In this document: positions 1 to 10,400 of the stretch, one piece after another | How positions within the stretch are numbered: the stretch's first letter is position 1 | Layout: the number at the start of each line of letters is the position of its first letter | NCBI GenBank assembly: GCA_002701845.1 | Contig: NZXG01000053.1 | Location: 22,195-72,453 of the forward strand | From: Pseudomonadales bacterium | GTDB lineage: Bacteria > Pseudomonadota > Gammaproteobacteria > Pseudomonadales > Ketobacteraceae | Direction: 5' to 3' | DNA length: 50,259 nt | Made by a program: the position numbers and the translations under genes | The notes under the pieces: model-generated | Databases searched by the model: none | Seen by the model: only the letters and a program-made list of their open reading frames with translations | Told to the model about the DNA's origin: nothing

Positions 1-1
1 C

Positions 2-211
2 CCCGCCAAGTCCGGTGATGAAGGCAAGCTGTTCGGTTCCGTGGGCACCAAGGACATTGCCGACGCCATTACCGCCGCCGGGGTGGAAGTGGTGAAAGCG
101 GAAGTGCTGCTGCCCCTGGGCGCTATCCGCAATACCGGTGATTACGAGATCGATCTGCAGATCCATGCCGATGTCACCTCTACCATCAAGGTGTCCGTGG
201 TTCCCGAATAA
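2..211 (+). CDS. rplI: 50S ribosomal protein L9, C-terminal part (partial)
   Basis: The window opens inside this gene; only the last 69 codons and the TAA stop are present. The visible part reads as the C-terminal domain of ribosomal protein L9, with the typical [16 protein letters not shown] stretch at its beginning and a final strand region ending in VSVVPE. L9 binds 23S rRNA at the base of the L1 stalk and helps keep the reading frame during translation. Its position just upstream of dnaB is the usual rpsF-rpsR-rplI-dnaB order in gammaproteobacteria. The start and N-terminal domain lie outside the window. Confidence 0.95.
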   Translation, partial: PAKSGDEGKLFGSVGTKDIADAITAAGVEVVKAEVLLPLGAIRNTGDYEIDLQIHADVTSTIKVSVVPE

Positions 212-417
212 GCGGTCGTTCCGGCCTATTGACTGCGGTGCCGGATTAAGCCGCGGAACCTGGATCATACCCGATGTCTAGTGCCGGCCCCGCCCTGGGG
301 CTGGCGCCTCCGGCGGGCCCTGGCGCCGTGGGCGCAAGCCCTGGCCCGCTGGTTTGCACGCCGCGGCGGGCAGCCGTTACACTTGTGCAACCGTTCTTCC
401 TGTAAGTACCGATACCC

Positions 418-1812
418 ATGACCGACTCTCCCATTGAATTGATGCTGGATGAGGACCCGGAGTCCGCCGCCATTAAAGTGCCGCCCCATTCCCTGGAGGC
501 GGAGCAGTCGGTGATCGGCGGCCTGATGCTGGAAAACCGCGCCTTTGACGACGTGTCGGAGGTGGTGTCGGAAGTGGATTTCTACCGCCGTGATCACCGG
601 CTGATCTACCGGGCCATCGCCCAATTGTCGGAATTGGGCAAACCCTTTGACGTGGTCACTCTGGGGGAGTCCCTGGACAACGCCGGCTCCCTGGAAGACT
701 GCGGCGGCATGGCCTATCTGGCCCATCTCGCCAAAAACACCCCCAGCGCCAGCAACATCAAAGCCTACGCGGACATCGTCCGGGAGCGTTCTGTGTTGCG
801 GCAGATGATTACCATCTCCAGTGAGATCGCCGAAGCGGCGTTCCGGCCCGATGGCCGCAGTTCCCTGGAGCTGCTGGACGAGGCGGAGCGCAAGGTGTTC
901 GGAATCGCCGAGCAGGGCGCCAAGCAGGGCGGCCCCCAGCCCATCAAGGAAGTGCTTAAAGCCACCGTGGAGCGCATCGACGAGCTGTTCAAGTCCGACG
1001 AAAAGCTCACCGGTATTCCCACCGGCTTTGCCGATCTGGATGAGAAAACCTCAGGCCTGCAGAAAGGCTCCCTGGTCATCGTGGCGGCTCGCCCCTCCAT
1101 GGGTAAAACCAGTTTTTCCATGAACATGGCGGAAAACGCTTTGATTCGCACCGGCAAACCGGTGTTGGTGTTCAGTATGGAAATGCCCGCCGATCAGATC
1201 GTCATGCGGATGCTGGCCTCCCTGGGGCGGATTGATATGTCGCGGGTGAATTCCGGCAAGCTGGAAGAGGATGACTGGCCCCGTTTCAGCTCGGCGGTGA
1301 GCCTGCTGTCGGAGCAGAAGCTGTTTATTGACGACTCCCCCGGTCTCAGCCCCACGGAGCTCCGCGCCCGGGCCCGCCGGGTGGCCCGGGACCAGGGGGA
1401 GCTGGGCCTGATTCTGGTGGATTATCTGCAACTGATGCAGGTGCCCGGCTCGGAAAACCGGGTCAATGAGATATCGGAGATCTCCCGCTCTCTGAAGGGG
1501 CTGGCCAAGGAAATGGACTGCCCGGTGATGGCGCTGTCGCAGTTGAACCGGAGTTTGGAGCAGCGCCCCAACAAGCGGCCGGTGATGTCGGACCTGCGGG
1601 AGTCCGGCGCCATCGAGCAGGACGCGGACATCATCATGTTCATCTACCGGGATGAAGTCTATAACGAGGACTCGGAAGACCGGGGCACGGCGGAAATCAT
1701 TATCGGCAAGCAGCGTAACGGCCCCATAGGCACCGTGCGGCTGGCGTTTCTGGGCCGTTATACTCGGTTCGAGGATCTGGCCAGTACGGCCTATGGAGAC
1801 TACGGCTCTTGA
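418..1812 (+). CDS. dnaB: Replicative DNA helicase DnaB
   Basis: This 464-residue protein is the ring-shaped hexameric helicase that unwinds DNA ahead of the replication fork, loaded by DnaC/DciA-type partners and bound by primase. The N-terminal domain (about residues 20-125) starts with the family signature PPHSLEAEQSVIGGLM. The RecA-like ATPase domain has the Walker A motif ARPSMGKTS at 224-232, a Walker B region LILVDYLQLM, and the later SQLNRSLEQRPNKRP and SDLRESGAIEQDAD motifs. Length is normal and there is no intein. The ATG follows a 206-base GC-rich spacer after rplI, and the stop overlaps the alr start. Confidence 0.97.
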   Translation: MTDSPIELMLDEDPESAAIKVPPHSLEAEQSVIGGLMLENRAFDDVSEVVSEVDFYRRDHRLIYRAIAQLSELGKPFDVVTLGESLDNAGSLEDCGGMAYLAHLAKNTPSASNIKAYADIVRERSVLRQMITISSEIAEAAFRPDGRSSLELLDEAERKVFGIAEQGAKQGGPQPIKEVLKATVERIDELFKSDEKLTGIPTGFADLDEKTSGLQKGSLVIVAARPSMGKTSFSMNMAENALIRTGKPVLVFSMEMPADQIVMRMLASLGRIDMSRVNSGKLEEDDWPRFSSAVSLLSEQKLFIDDSPGLSPTELRARARRVARDQGELGLILVDYLQLMQVPGSENRVNEISEISRSLKGLAKEMDCPVMALSQLNRSLEQRPNKRPVMSDLRESGAIEQDADIIMFIYRDEVYNEDSEDRGTAEIIIGKQRNGPIGTVRLAFLGRYTRFEDLASTAYGDYGS

Positions 1813-2900
1813 GTCGCGGCACCCGGGCTGTTATCGATCTCGACGCGTTGCGCCACAACCTGCGGGTGGCCCGCCAGGCGGCGCCCCACAGCCGGGTGCT
1901 GGCGGTGGTCAAGGCCGACGGATATGGCCACGGTCTGCGGGCGGTGGCCGGCGCTCTGGCGGGGCTGGCGGACGGCCTGGGGGTAGCCACCTTCGACGAG
2001 GGCATGGCTCTGCGCGACAGCGGCGTGGCGGGCACGGTTCTGCTGATGGAAGGGGTGATGAACACGGCCCAGCTGCAGCAGGCCGCCGGGGCCGGACTGG
2101 ATCTGGTGGTGCACCAGCCCTGGCAGGTCAGCATGTTGTTGGCGGCGCGTCTGTCGCGGCCGGTGCGGGTCTGGCTCAAGGTCAACACCGGCATGCACCG
2201 CCTGGGCATGGAGCCCGCCGGTGCCGCTCTGTTCTGGCAGCAGCTGCGGGCCAGCGCCAATGTGACGGACCTGGTATTGATGAGCCATATGGCCTGCGCC
2301 GATGAGCCTGACCATGCCATGAACCGGCAGCAGCAGGAGGGTTTTGCGGCGCTGGTTCAACAGCTGGCCCCCGCGGGCGCCAGCCTGGCCAATTCCGCCA
2401 CCACTCTCAATCTGCCCGGCGGCCATTATCAATGGGTGCGGCCGGGGCTGATGCTCTATGGCGCCAGCCCTTTCGCGAACACCCCCGCGACGGAGCTGGA
2501 CCTGCGCCCAGTGATGCAGCTGGAGGCCCGCGTCATCTCCCGCATGGTGGTGCCCGCCGGCGGTGCCCTGGGTTACGGCGCCACCTGGCAGGCGCCACGG
2601 GATACGCCGGTGGCGGTGGTGGCCATTGGCTATGGGGACGGCTATCCCCGCCATCTGTCGCCGGCGGCTCAGGTACTGATCAAGGGGGTGCGCTGCCCGG
2701 TGGTGGGGCGGGTGTCCATGGATATGATCACGGTGGACGTGTCGGCGCAGCCGGACGCCGGGCCCCATACTTCGGTGACCCTGTGGGGCCCCGGGCTGCC
2801 GGTGGAGGCGGTGGCCGCCTGGGCCAACACGGTCAATTACGAACTCTTGTGTCAGATCACCGGCCGGGTGGAGCGGGAATACCGCGGCGGGGCGGAATAA
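1809..2900 (+). CDS. alr: Alanine racemase
   Basis: A 363-residue PLP enzyme that interconverts L- and D-alanine, supplying D-Ala for peptidoglycan. The PLP lysine lies in the motif AVVKADGYGHG (Lys35), and the C-terminal beta domain carries GALGYGATW with the catalytic tyrosine, RPGLMLYG, and GRVSMDMITVDV. The start is TTG, overlapping the dnaB stop by three bases; a GGAG lies about ten bases upstream, and the family N-terminus (RAVIDLDALRHNL) begins just after it, so no later start is plausible. The overlap suggests translational coupling to dnaB. It could be the constitutive Alr or the catabolic DadX; the replication-gene context favours Alr. Confidence 0.95.
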   Translation: MSRGTRAVIDLDALRHNLRVARQAAPHSRVLAVVKADGYGHGLRAVAGALAGLADGLGVATFDEGMALRDSGVAGTVLLMEGVMNTAQLQQAAGAGLDLVVHQPWQVSMLLAARLSRPVRVWLKVNTGMHRLGMEPAGAALFWQQLRASANVTDLVLMSHMACADEPDHAMNRQQQEGFAALVQQLAPAGASLANSATTLNLPGGHYQWVRPGLMLYGASPFANTPATELDLRPVMQLEARVISRMVVPAGGALGYGATWQAPRDTPVAVVAIGYGDGYPRHLSPAAQVLIKGVRCPVVGRVSMDMITVDVSAQPDAGPHTSVTLWGPGLPVEAVAAWANTVNYELLCQITGRVEREYRGGAE

Positions 2901-3283
2901 TGCCGGTCTGGGTCACCCTCTATGTGGCGTTGATGCTGGTGTCATTGCCGGTGGGCGTCACCATGCTGCGGCGTATTGAGCGGGACTGGCTGCATCCGGT
3001 GGGGGGGATGATATCCACCCTGCTCAGCCTGGGGTTCATTTTTTCCTACTGGTTGCCGGATCTGGTGCCTTTGCATGATCGCTCGGTGCTGCTGCTGTTC
3101 GCCTTTGTGCTGTTCTGGGATCTGTATTCCCTGCGGCGGTTGCGGGACAAGTTGCCGGAATATCTGGGGCTGGAGGAGGATTCCGAACTGCAGCCGGGGT
3201 CCGGCGCCTGGCTCACCGGCATCCTGCTGATGTTGCCCGCTTACTACTTCGCCGCCCTGGTGTGTTTACGAGTGATGAACTGA
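2900..3283 (+). CDS. Small integral membrane protein, conserved hypothetical
   Basis: A 127-residue protein with about four hydrophobic segments (roughly residues 4-23, 37-56, 63-82 and 103-124) separated by short charged loops, so an inner-membrane protein. I recognise no catalytic motif. The ATG overlaps the alr stop (TAATG) and its TGA overlaps the radA ATG, so it is the middle cistron of a tightly coupled alr-orf-radA unit. Similar short membrane proteins occur at this position in related gammaproteobacteria, as far as I recall, but their function is unknown. The two overlaps and the clean hydrophobic pattern make the gene real; the role is unassigned. Confidence 0.85.
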   Translation: MPVWVTLYVALMLVSLPVGVTMLRRIERDWLHPVGGMISTLLSLGFIFSYWLPDLVPLHDRSVLLLFAFVLFWDLYSLRRLRDKLPEYLGLEEDSELQPGSGAWLTGILLMLPAYYFAALVCLRVMN

Positions 3284-4647
3284 TGGCCAAAAGCAAAACC
3301 CAATTCGTGTGCGCGGACTGTGGCAGTGTATTCGCCAAATGGGCGGGACAGTGCGGTGACTGCGGCGCCTGGAATACCCTCAGCGAATTCAACCCGGACC
3401 GGGGCCTGGCCGCCAATCGCGGCAGCGGCAAATCCGGTTGGGCCGGCGAGGCCCGCCCGGTCACCACCATGGCGGAAGTCAATCTGGTGGAGGAGCCCCG
3501 CACCGCCACCGGCTCCACCGAGCTGGACCGGGTGTTGGGGGGCGGCCTGGTGGAAGGCTCGGTGGTGCTGATCGGCGGTGATCCCGGCATCGGCAAGTCC
3601 ACCATTTTGCTGCAGACCATGACCCACCTGGCCGGCCGCCAGACCGCCCTGTACATCACCGGCGAGGAATCCCTGCAACAGGTGGCGCTGCGGGCCAAGC
3701 GGCTGGATCTGCCCATGGATCAATTGCGGCTGATGTCGGAAACCAGCATTGAAAATATTCTCGCCACCGCCCAGCGGGAACGGCCCGCGGTGATGGTGGT
3801 GGATTCCATCCAGACCATCTATTCCGAGGCGCTGAGTTCCGCCCCCGGTGGTGTGTCCCAGGTACGGGAGTGCGCCGCCGCCCTGGTGCGGTTTGCCAAA
3901 CAGTCCGGTACGGCTCTGTTTCTGGTGGGTCATGTCACCAAGGAAGGGGCTCTGGCGGGGCCCCGGGTGCTGGAGCATATGGTGGACAGCGTATTGTATT
4001 TCGAGGGCGAGCAGGACAACCGGTTCCGCATGATCCGGGCGGTGAAGAACCGCTTCGGCGCGGTGAACGAGTTGGGGGTGTTCGCCATGACCGACAAGGG
4101 GCTGCGGGAGGTGAGCAACCCCTCGGCCATCTTTCTGTCCCGCTACGATCAGCCCATCCCCGGCAGTATCGTGATGGTGACCCGGGAAGGCAGCCGGCCA
4201 CTGCTGGTGGAGGTGCAGGCGCTGGTGGACGACAGCCAGCTGGGCAATCCCCGGCGGGTGGCGGTGGGGCTGGATCAGAACCGGCTGGCCATGCTGCTGG
4301 CGGTGCTGCACCGGCACGGCGGAGTGGCGACCCTGGGCATGGATGTGTTTCTGAATGTGGTGGGTGGGGTCAAAGTCCTGGAAACCGGCTCCGACCTGGC
4401 GGTGCTGATTGCGGTGGTTTCCAGCCTGCGTAACCTGCCGCTGGACAGCCAGTTGATCGTGTTTGGGGAAGTGGGGCTGTCTGGCGAGATAAGACCGGTG
4501 CCCAGCGGTCAGGAACGGTTGCGGGAGGCCGCCAAACACGGTTTTACCCGCGCCATTGTGCCCAAGGGCAACCAGCCCAAGGGCGCTATTGAAGGCCTGG
4601 AGGTGGTGGCGGTGTCACGGCTGGAGCAGGCCCTGGACGCCCTCTGA
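3283..4647 (+). CDS. radA: DNA repair protein RadA
   Basis: A 454-residue RecA-like ATPase that promotes branch migration of recombination intermediates and takes part in repair. It has the N-terminal zinc finger (Cys10, Cys13, Cys24, Cys27), Walker A GGDPGIGKST, the RadA-specific KNRFG motif and a C-terminal Lon-protease-like domain. A GTG at 3262 would add seven residues, but the ATG at 3283 gives the family N-terminus MAKSKTQFVCADCG and overlaps the upstream stop as ATGA, so I chose it. It ends 17 bases from the convergent PilZ gene. Confidence 0.96.
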   Translation: MAKSKTQFVCADCGSVFAKWAGQCGDCGAWNTLSEFNPDRGLAANRGSGKSGWAGEARPVTTMAEVNLVEEPRTATGSTELDRVLGGGLVEGSVVLIGGDPGIGKSTILLQTMTHLAGRQTALYITGEESLQQVALRAKRLDLPMDQLRLMSETSIENILATAQRERPAVMVVDSIQTIYSEALSSAPGGVSQVRECAAALVRFAKQSGTALFLVGHVTKEGALAGPRVLEHMVDSVLYFEGEQDNRFRMIRAVKNRFGAVNELGVFAMTDKGLREVSNPSAIFLSRYDQPIPGSIVMVTREGSRPLLVEVQALVDDSQLGNPRRVAVGLDQNRLAMLLAVLHRHGGVATLGMDVFLNVVGGVKVLETGSDLAVLIAVVSSLRNLPLDSQLIVFGEVGLSGEIRPVPSGQERLREAAKHGFTRAIVPKGNQPKGAIEGLEVVAVSRLEQALDAL

Positions 4648-4664
4648 CTCCTGTCCGTTGCGGC

Positions 4665-5033
4665 TTAATGCTGGGCCAGATTAATCAGGGCCTCGAACTC
4701 CCGCTCCAGCAGGGCTTCACTGCCGGTGTTCAGCTCTACAATACGGCGCAGGTGAGAGGCGCTCTCCACGTCCAGATTGTCGCACACCACCCCCATCTGC
4801 TCCTGGCCCACATGGGCCACGTGCCCCTCCATGCGGATTTCCGTGACCTCATCACTGAGCACCAGATAAAGTACCACCGGATCTCCCTCCCGGGGATGGC
4901 CGTCCTTGGGCAATTCCAGCAACGCCCCCTTCAGAGAGATGTCCAACAGCCGGGAGGGCCACTCATCCTCACCCCGAATCAGGCGAGCGCTGGCGTCAAA
5001 GGCGACCCGGGTAAACTGACGTTTTTCGATCAT
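4665..5033 (-). CDS. PilZ domain protein (cyclic-di-GMP binding)
   Basis: A 122-residue single-domain PilZ protein. The c-di-GMP binding signature is present: RQFTR (RxxxR) at residues 5-9 and DISLKG (D/NxSxxG) about 20 residues later. Such proteins act as c-di-GMP effectors for motility, pili or exopolysaccharide. The reading frame extends 16 codons upstream, but the ATG at 5033 starts immediately before the conserved EKRQFTR, as is typical. It faces radA tail to tail. The window also carries GGDEF and EAL proteins that could set the local c-di-GMP level, but a functional link is only inference. Confidence 0.9.
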   Translation of the reverse strand: MIEKRQFTRVAFDASARLIRGEDEWPSRLLDISLKGALLELPKDGHPREGDPVVLYLVLSDEVTEIRMEGHVAHVGQEQMGVVCDNLDVESASHLRRIVELNTGSEALLEREFEALINLAQH

Positions 5034-5374
5034 GGCCCGAACTCTTCTTGTTGTGGTAGTAACAGGTAACTGCATTTTCACAGCATAGCCAATCTTTTAT
5101 AAAAAGCCGAAACCGGGTTTTTTTCAAGCAGCCCCGGTGGGGATTTTGTAACGTTGTGCAATCCCCAGGTACTTGGTTGTTTATTGAATAAGGTGGTCAC
5201 CGAGCATGGTAAAAACATCTAAAAACCCAAAAAATTAACTACAAAAATTTTTGATGCTGCGTTAATAATTAAAAGATGAAAGCCAACGCGCTTTGCGAGA
5301 ACATCCGCCAGCAGAGCTGGTCAAGTACAGGGTTTCAGATCTCAGAACTGTTTAAGCTGTAGAGGTATGGGGTT
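5034..5374. other. AT-rich intergenic region between the PilZ gene and the small acidic gene
   Basis: These 341 bases hold no gene I can support. The centre, roughly 5205-5280, is strikingly AT-rich with repeated A and T runs, unlike the GC-rich surroundings, and should contain the divergent promoters for the PilZ gene (leftward) and the small acidic gene (rightward). Such A-tract DNA is also typical of nucleoid-protein binding, but no specific site can be named. Confidence 0.6.
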
Positions 5375-5590
5375 ATGAGAACAACACCGACATCAGAAAG
5401 CACCCAGTACATCGATGACATCGACGATGAAACCATGGATGACATCGACGGTGAAATTGAGAACCGGCTGCAGACCCGAAGCAAGCGCTCCGGCGATTAT
5501 CTGCGCAAGATCGAGGCGTTAATGGAGGCCCGCCGCCTCAAGCACGATCTGGACGATTACGATGACTGGGACGACTTCGACGACGAATGA
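5375..5590 (+). CDS. Small acidic protein, PA3496-like family
   Basis: A 71-residue hydrophilic protein with acidic ends: an N-terminal Asp/Glu-rich stretch (YIDDIDDETMDDIDGEIE) and an almost purely acidic C-terminus (DDYDDWDDFDDE), around a basic centre with LRKIEALMEARRLKHDL. The layout matches the short PA3496-type family of pseudomonads, which databases label a putative envelope integrity protein; experimental support for that name is unclear to me. No signal peptide or membrane segment is visible. It stands alone, preceded by an AT-rich leader and followed 10 bases after its stop by a strong terminator, so it is a monocistronic gene. Confidence 0.8.
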   Translation: MRTTPTSESTQYIDDIDDETMDDIDGEIENRLQTRSKRSGDYLRKIEALMEARRLKHDLDDYDDWDDFDDE

Positions 5591-5600
5591 ACATGACTGA

Positions 5601-5629
5601 AAAAGCCCTCCCGCTGGAGGGCTTTTTTA
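5601..5629. terminator. Bidirectional intrinsic terminator
   Basis: A perfect 7-bp stem GCCCTCC/GGAGGGC (5605-5611 and 5616-5622) with a 4-base loop is flanked by four A on the left and six T on the right. It ends the small acidic gene on the plus strand and, read the other way, can also end the leftward ettA transcript. Confidence 0.9.
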
Positions 5630-5668
5630 TGTCCCGGGCCTGAGACGGTTGGGCCCTGGCATGGCGGT

Positions 5669-7339
5669 TTATTTCAGTCTTTTATATTTCAAACGTTTGG
5701 GCTGCACCGATTCCTCGCCGTATTTTTTCTTCTTATAGTTCTCATATTCGGTGAAATTGCCTTCAAAGAATTCAATGCCTTCCTCGCCGGCAAAATCCAG
5801 AATATGGGTGGCGATGCGGTCCAGGAACCAGCGGTCGTGAGAGATGACAATGGCGGTGCCGGCGTAAGTGAGCAGCGCCTCTTCCAGGGCCCGCAGGGTT
5901 TCCACGTCCAGATCGTTGGTGGGTTCGTCCAGCAGCAATACATTGCCGCCTTTGCGCAGCAGTTTGGCCAGATGCAGCCGGTTGCGCTCGCCGCCGGAGA
6001 GTTCCCCCACCCGTTTTTGCTGATCCGAACCCTTGAAGTTAAAGCGCCCCACATAGGAACGGGAGGGCATTTCAAAGGAACCCACCTTGATCATGTCCAG
6101 GCCGTCGGAGACCTCCTCCCACACGGTTTTGTCGCCATCCAGATCATCCCGGGACTGATCCACGTAGGACAGGTCCACCGTGCTGCCGATGTTGACCGCG
6201 CCCTTATCCGGTTGCTGCTCCCCCATAATCAGGCGGAACAGGGTGGTTTTGCCCGCGCCGTTGGGGCCGATCACCCCGACGATGGCACCCTTGGGAATGC
6301 GAAAGCTGAGATCGTCGTACAGCACATGGTCATCAAAGCTCTTGCTGACATGGTCGAACTCGATAACCTCATCCCCCAGGCGTTCCGCCACCGGGATAAA
6401 CAGATCCTGGGTCTCGTTACGCTTTTGCGCTTCCTGGCTGGACAGCTCTTCGAACTGGGCCAGGCGGGCTTTGCTCTTGGCCTGTCGGCCCTTGGGGTTG
6501 GAGCGCACCCATTCCAGTTCCGCCTTAATAGCTTTCTGGCGCGATGCCTCCTGTTTCGCCTCCTGGGCCAGACGCTCGTCTTTCTGTTCCAGCCAGGAGG
6601 AATAATTGCCTTTCCAGGGTATACCGTGGCCCCGGTCCAGTTCCAGAATCCATTCGGCGGCGTTGTCCAGGAAGTAGCGGTCGTGGGTGATGGCCACCAC
6701 GGTGCCTTTGTACTCGTGCAGAAACCGCTCCAGCCAGGCCACGGACTCCGCGTCCAGATGGTTGGTGGGCTCGTCAAGCAGCAGCATGTCCGGGCTCGAC
6801 AGCAGCAGCCGGCACAGGGCCACCCGCCGCTTCTCACCCCCGGACAGCTTGCTGACATCCGCTTCCCAGGGGGGCAGGCGCAGGGCGTCGGCGGCAATTT
6901 CCAGAGTCCTGTCAATTTCCCAGCCGTTGCAGGCGTCGATCTGATTCTGCAGTTCCGCCTGCTCTTCCAGCAACGCGTTCATTTCATCGTCGGACATGGG
7001 CTCGGCGAATTTCATGCTGATCTCGTCAAACCGGGCCAGGACGTCCTTGATCTCCCGCACTCCATCCTCCACGTTACCGCGTACGTCCTTGGTTTCGTCC
7101 AGTTGCGGTTCCTGGGGCAGATAACCGATCTTAATGCCCGCGGCCGGCCGTGCTTCGCCGTCGAACTCTTTATCCACTCCTGCCATAATGCGCAGCAAAG
7201 TGGACTTACCGGCGCCGTTCAGCCCCAGCACGCCGATCTTGGCACCGGGGAAAAACGACAACGAAATATCCGAGAGAATTTCGCGTTTCGGGGGTACCAC
7301 CTTGGATACCCGATTCATGGTGTATATGTATTGCGCCAT
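5669..7339 (-). CDS. ettA: Energy-dependent translational throttle protein EttA (ABC-F ATPase)
   Basis: A 556-residue ABC-F protein, essentially the length of E. coli EttA. It binds the ribosomal E site and gates the first steps of elongation according to ATP/ADP ratio. Two ATPase cassettes are visible: Walker [10 protein letters not shown] (residues 39-47) with LSGGEKRR, then GPNGAGKTT with LSGGERNR. Between them is the charged linker with an [14 protein letters not shown] stretch expected of the P-site-tRNA interaction motif. The frame is open 25 codons further upstream, but the ATG at 7339 gives the family start [19 protein letters not shown]. There is no transmembrane segment, so it is not a transporter. 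Confidence 0.95.
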   Translation of the reverse strand: MAQYIYTMNRVSKVVPPKREILSDISLSFFPGAKIGVLGLNGAGKSTLLRIMAGVDKEFDGEARPAAGIKIGYLPQEPQLDETKDVRGNVEDGVREIKDVLARFDEISMKFAEPMSDDEMNALLEEQAELQNQIDACNGWEIDRTLEIAADALRLPPWEADVSKLSGGEKRRVALCRLLLSSPDMLLLDEPTNHLDAESVAWLERFLHEYKGTVVAITHDRYFLDNAAEWILELDRGHGIPWKGNYSSWLEQKDERLAQEAKQEASRQKAIKAELEWVRSNPKGRQAKSKARLAQFEELSSQEAQKRNETQDLFIPVAERLGDEVIEFDHVSKSFDDHVLYDDLSFRIPKGAIVGVIGPNGAGKTTLFRLIMGEQQPDKGAVNIGSTVDLSYVDQSRDDLDGDKTVWEEVSDGLDMIKVGSFEMPSRSYVGRFNFKGSDQQKRVGELSGGERNRLHLAKLLRKGGNVLLLDEPTNDLDVETLRALEEALLTYAGTAIVISHDRWFLDRIATHILDFAGEEGIEFFEGNFTEYENYKKKKYGEESVQPKRLKYKRLK

Positions 7340-7461
7340 AGTTGGGAACGAACACTGAGAGTTGGTGGGAAATGTGGCGTACGCTACCCCAATTGGCAGA
7401 GGGATGCAAACCACTCCCGGGCGGCCTTGTCGCGATGTTGACGTACTTTGTGGGAGTCTGT

Positions 7462-10400
7462 GTGAACGCGGTTAAAAAGTGTTTGATAGGGCTGGTAATG
7501 GTCTGCCTGCCAGCGCTGGTTCAGGCCCAGGTGGGGTTGCCCACCAGTGGCGAACAGGCGCCGGCTCAGGTGGACGCGGTGAGCAAAGAGCTGGAGCTGC
7601 TGCAACGGGAATTGAAACAGCAGGAGCAGCGGGGCGCGGAGCTGCGGCAACAGATTGAGGGGGTTAAACAGGAGATCCAGGCGGCGCCGGAACTGGCCCA
7701 GCAGATGCGCACGGAGATTCGTCAGTTGGAGCAGGCGGATTCAGGGGCCGATCCCGATCTGCCAGCGGCGGCGGACGCCCTGGAGGGTGCCATCAATCTG
7801 CTGGATGCCCAGACCAAAGCCCTGCAGACCAGTCTCTCTTATGTGATGGACCGCATTGGCGAGCAGCAGGCGCTGCCCTCCCAGGCCCGGGAGCAGGTGG
7901 CCGCCGCCCAGAAAGAGATCAAACGCCTGCAGGAACGGCAGGCGGAACTGCAGAACAGCCAGCGAAACGCCGCGCTGAAGAATGTTCAGCTGGAGCTGGT
8001 GCGGCAGCAACTGGACAACGCCAACCTGCGCCGGGATCTGGCCCAGATCCGGCTGGAGGGTTATCAGAAGCTGCTGGATCTTTACACCCTGAACCGGGAT
8101 CTGTTGTTCCTGCGTCTGGGTATGTTGAAGTCAACCCTGGCCCTGTTGCGGGAACAACGGGAGCAACAGCGACTGGATAATGCCGGCCAGCATCAGGACG
8201 GCGCGGTGGCGCTCAGTGGCCGCTACACCGAGGTGCCGCCGGTGCTGGAGACGGCCAGGGACGAGAATCAGCGGTTGCGGGAAATGCTGGTGCAGTTGTC
8301 CCGACAGTTGAATACGGCCAATGACCAGCTGGCTGAGGGCAAACAAAATCTGCAGGATATCCGCTATCGGTTTGAGGTGGCGCGTCAGCAGCTGGAGCTG
8401 ACCCAGTATTACCAGTCGGTGGACGATCAGCTGCTGCGTCAGCGCCAGGCCCTGCAGGCGGCGATCCGGGAGCAGGAATCCGACAGTGACCTGGAAACGG
8501 CGTTGTCTCAGGCCCGCCTGGCGCAGTTCAAACTGGACGGACAGCTGCATCAGGTGCGCACTGATACCTCGCGCCAGAATCTGGTTAACAATGCGCTCCA
8601 ACAGGCCTCGGCTCAATCCGCCATGGTGGCGGAGGATCTGAACCGGCTGTTGCAGGCCCGGGCCGACGTGCTCGGCAAACTGGTGGAGGTGAACGCCGAA
8701 TACGTGGTGGCGCTGACCAACCTGGAGCTGTTACGTCAGGATCAGCTGAGCGCACGGGAAAAATTCTATCAGCTATTGAACGAGCAACTGTTCTGGCGCC
8801 GCAGCGCCACCCCTCTGGACTGGGAGTGGCTGACCCTGCTGCCGGGCAGCGTGCATTGGTTTGTCTTCGAGCATCCCTGGCTGGAGCCGCTGCAGATCTG
8901 GTACCAGGTATACCTGCGCAAAGTGTATCCGGTGGTGGTTCTGGTATTGCTGGGTACGTTGTACTGGGGTGGGCGCCGGCGGATATTACTGCGCTTCACC
9001 CGGGCCCGCGAACAGGTGGGTAAGGTAACCCGGGATCGCTTCCGCTACACCCTGGAAGCCCTGCTGGGCACGGTGCTGCTGGCACTGCCGGCGCCGATAT
9101 TAATGCTGATTCTGGGTGCGCCTCTGGTGCAAAGCGGGGACGCTTCCCTGTTCACCGCCGGCGTGGGCAGTGCGTTACTGGTGCTGGCCCGCTGGGTGTT
9201 TCTGTTTGAGTTTATCCGTGCCCTGATCATGCGCAACGGTCTGGCCCGGGGGCATTTTCGCTGGCGCAAATCCGCGGTGGCCGCGCTCAGCCGCTGGCTG
9301 CCTCTGCTGTATCTGCAGCTCCCCGCCGCCTTTGTGTTTATCGTGGTCTGGCAGGAAGGGGACGAAACCCACGCCGGCATACTGGGGCGGGCGGCGTTTC
9401 TGCTGGTCACCGCGATTTTCATGCTGTTCTGCCTGCGCATGTTTCACCCCCGCACCGGTATCACCCAACAGCCGGAAAAGGGTGAGGCGCATTGGTACCA
9501 GCGCTGGAACCGTACCCTGTTCTGGATCAGTCTGCTGATTCCGGCGGCGTTGTTGCTGCTGTCCAGTCAGGGCTATAGCTTCACCGCCATGGAAACCATG
9601 GTGCTGCTGACCCAGACCATTATGTACGGCTTCTTTGTGTTTGTGCTGCAGCAGGTGCTGGTGCGCTGGTTCGCGGTGATGGAGCGCAAGCTGGCCTACA
9701 GCCGGGCGCTGGCCCGTCGCGACGCCCAGCGCAAAGCCAAGGAGAAGCAGGCGGCGGCGGAATCCTCCGGTGACGCGGTGCCGGAGCTGGAAATTCCGGC
9801 GCTGGATGTGGCCACGGTCAGTGAACAGAACCGGGCCCTGCTGCGCACCCTGGGCTTCACCCTGTTTGCGGTGATCTGCTACCTGAGCTGGCAGGACTTT
9901 TTCCAGGCCATTCAGGTATTCCAGGAAGTGGAACTCTGGCAGTACAACGTCGCCACGGATACCGGCACTGAAATCCGCACCGTGACCCTGAAGACCCTGC
10001 TGGTGATGGTGCTGGCGGTACTGCTGACTTACGCCGGGTTGAAGAACCTGCCAGGTCTGATCGAAGTGTTGATCCTGCAACGGCTGAACGTGGATTTCGG
10101 GATTCGGTTCGCCATCACCACCACCGCACGGTATCTGGTGATCGTGGCCGGGGTGCTGGTGGTGTCCGGGCTGATCGGGCTGGAGTGGAGCAAGCTGGGC
10201 TGGCTGGTGGCGGCCCTGGGGGTGGGGCTGGGTTTCGGGCTGCAGGAAATTTTCGCCAATTTTATTTCCGGCCTGATCATTTTGTTCGAACGCCCCATCC
10301 GCATCGGCGATACCGTCACCATCAATGATCTCAGCGGCACCGTGGCTCAGATCCGCATGCGGGCCACCACCATCACCGACTGGGATCAAAAGGAGATCAT

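Noticed and set aside
5804-7441. Long plus-strand reading frame of 545 codons opposite ettA
   Set aside because: It is antisense to a clear ABC-F gene, has no recognisable domain, and is explained by GC-rich codon bias in ettA.
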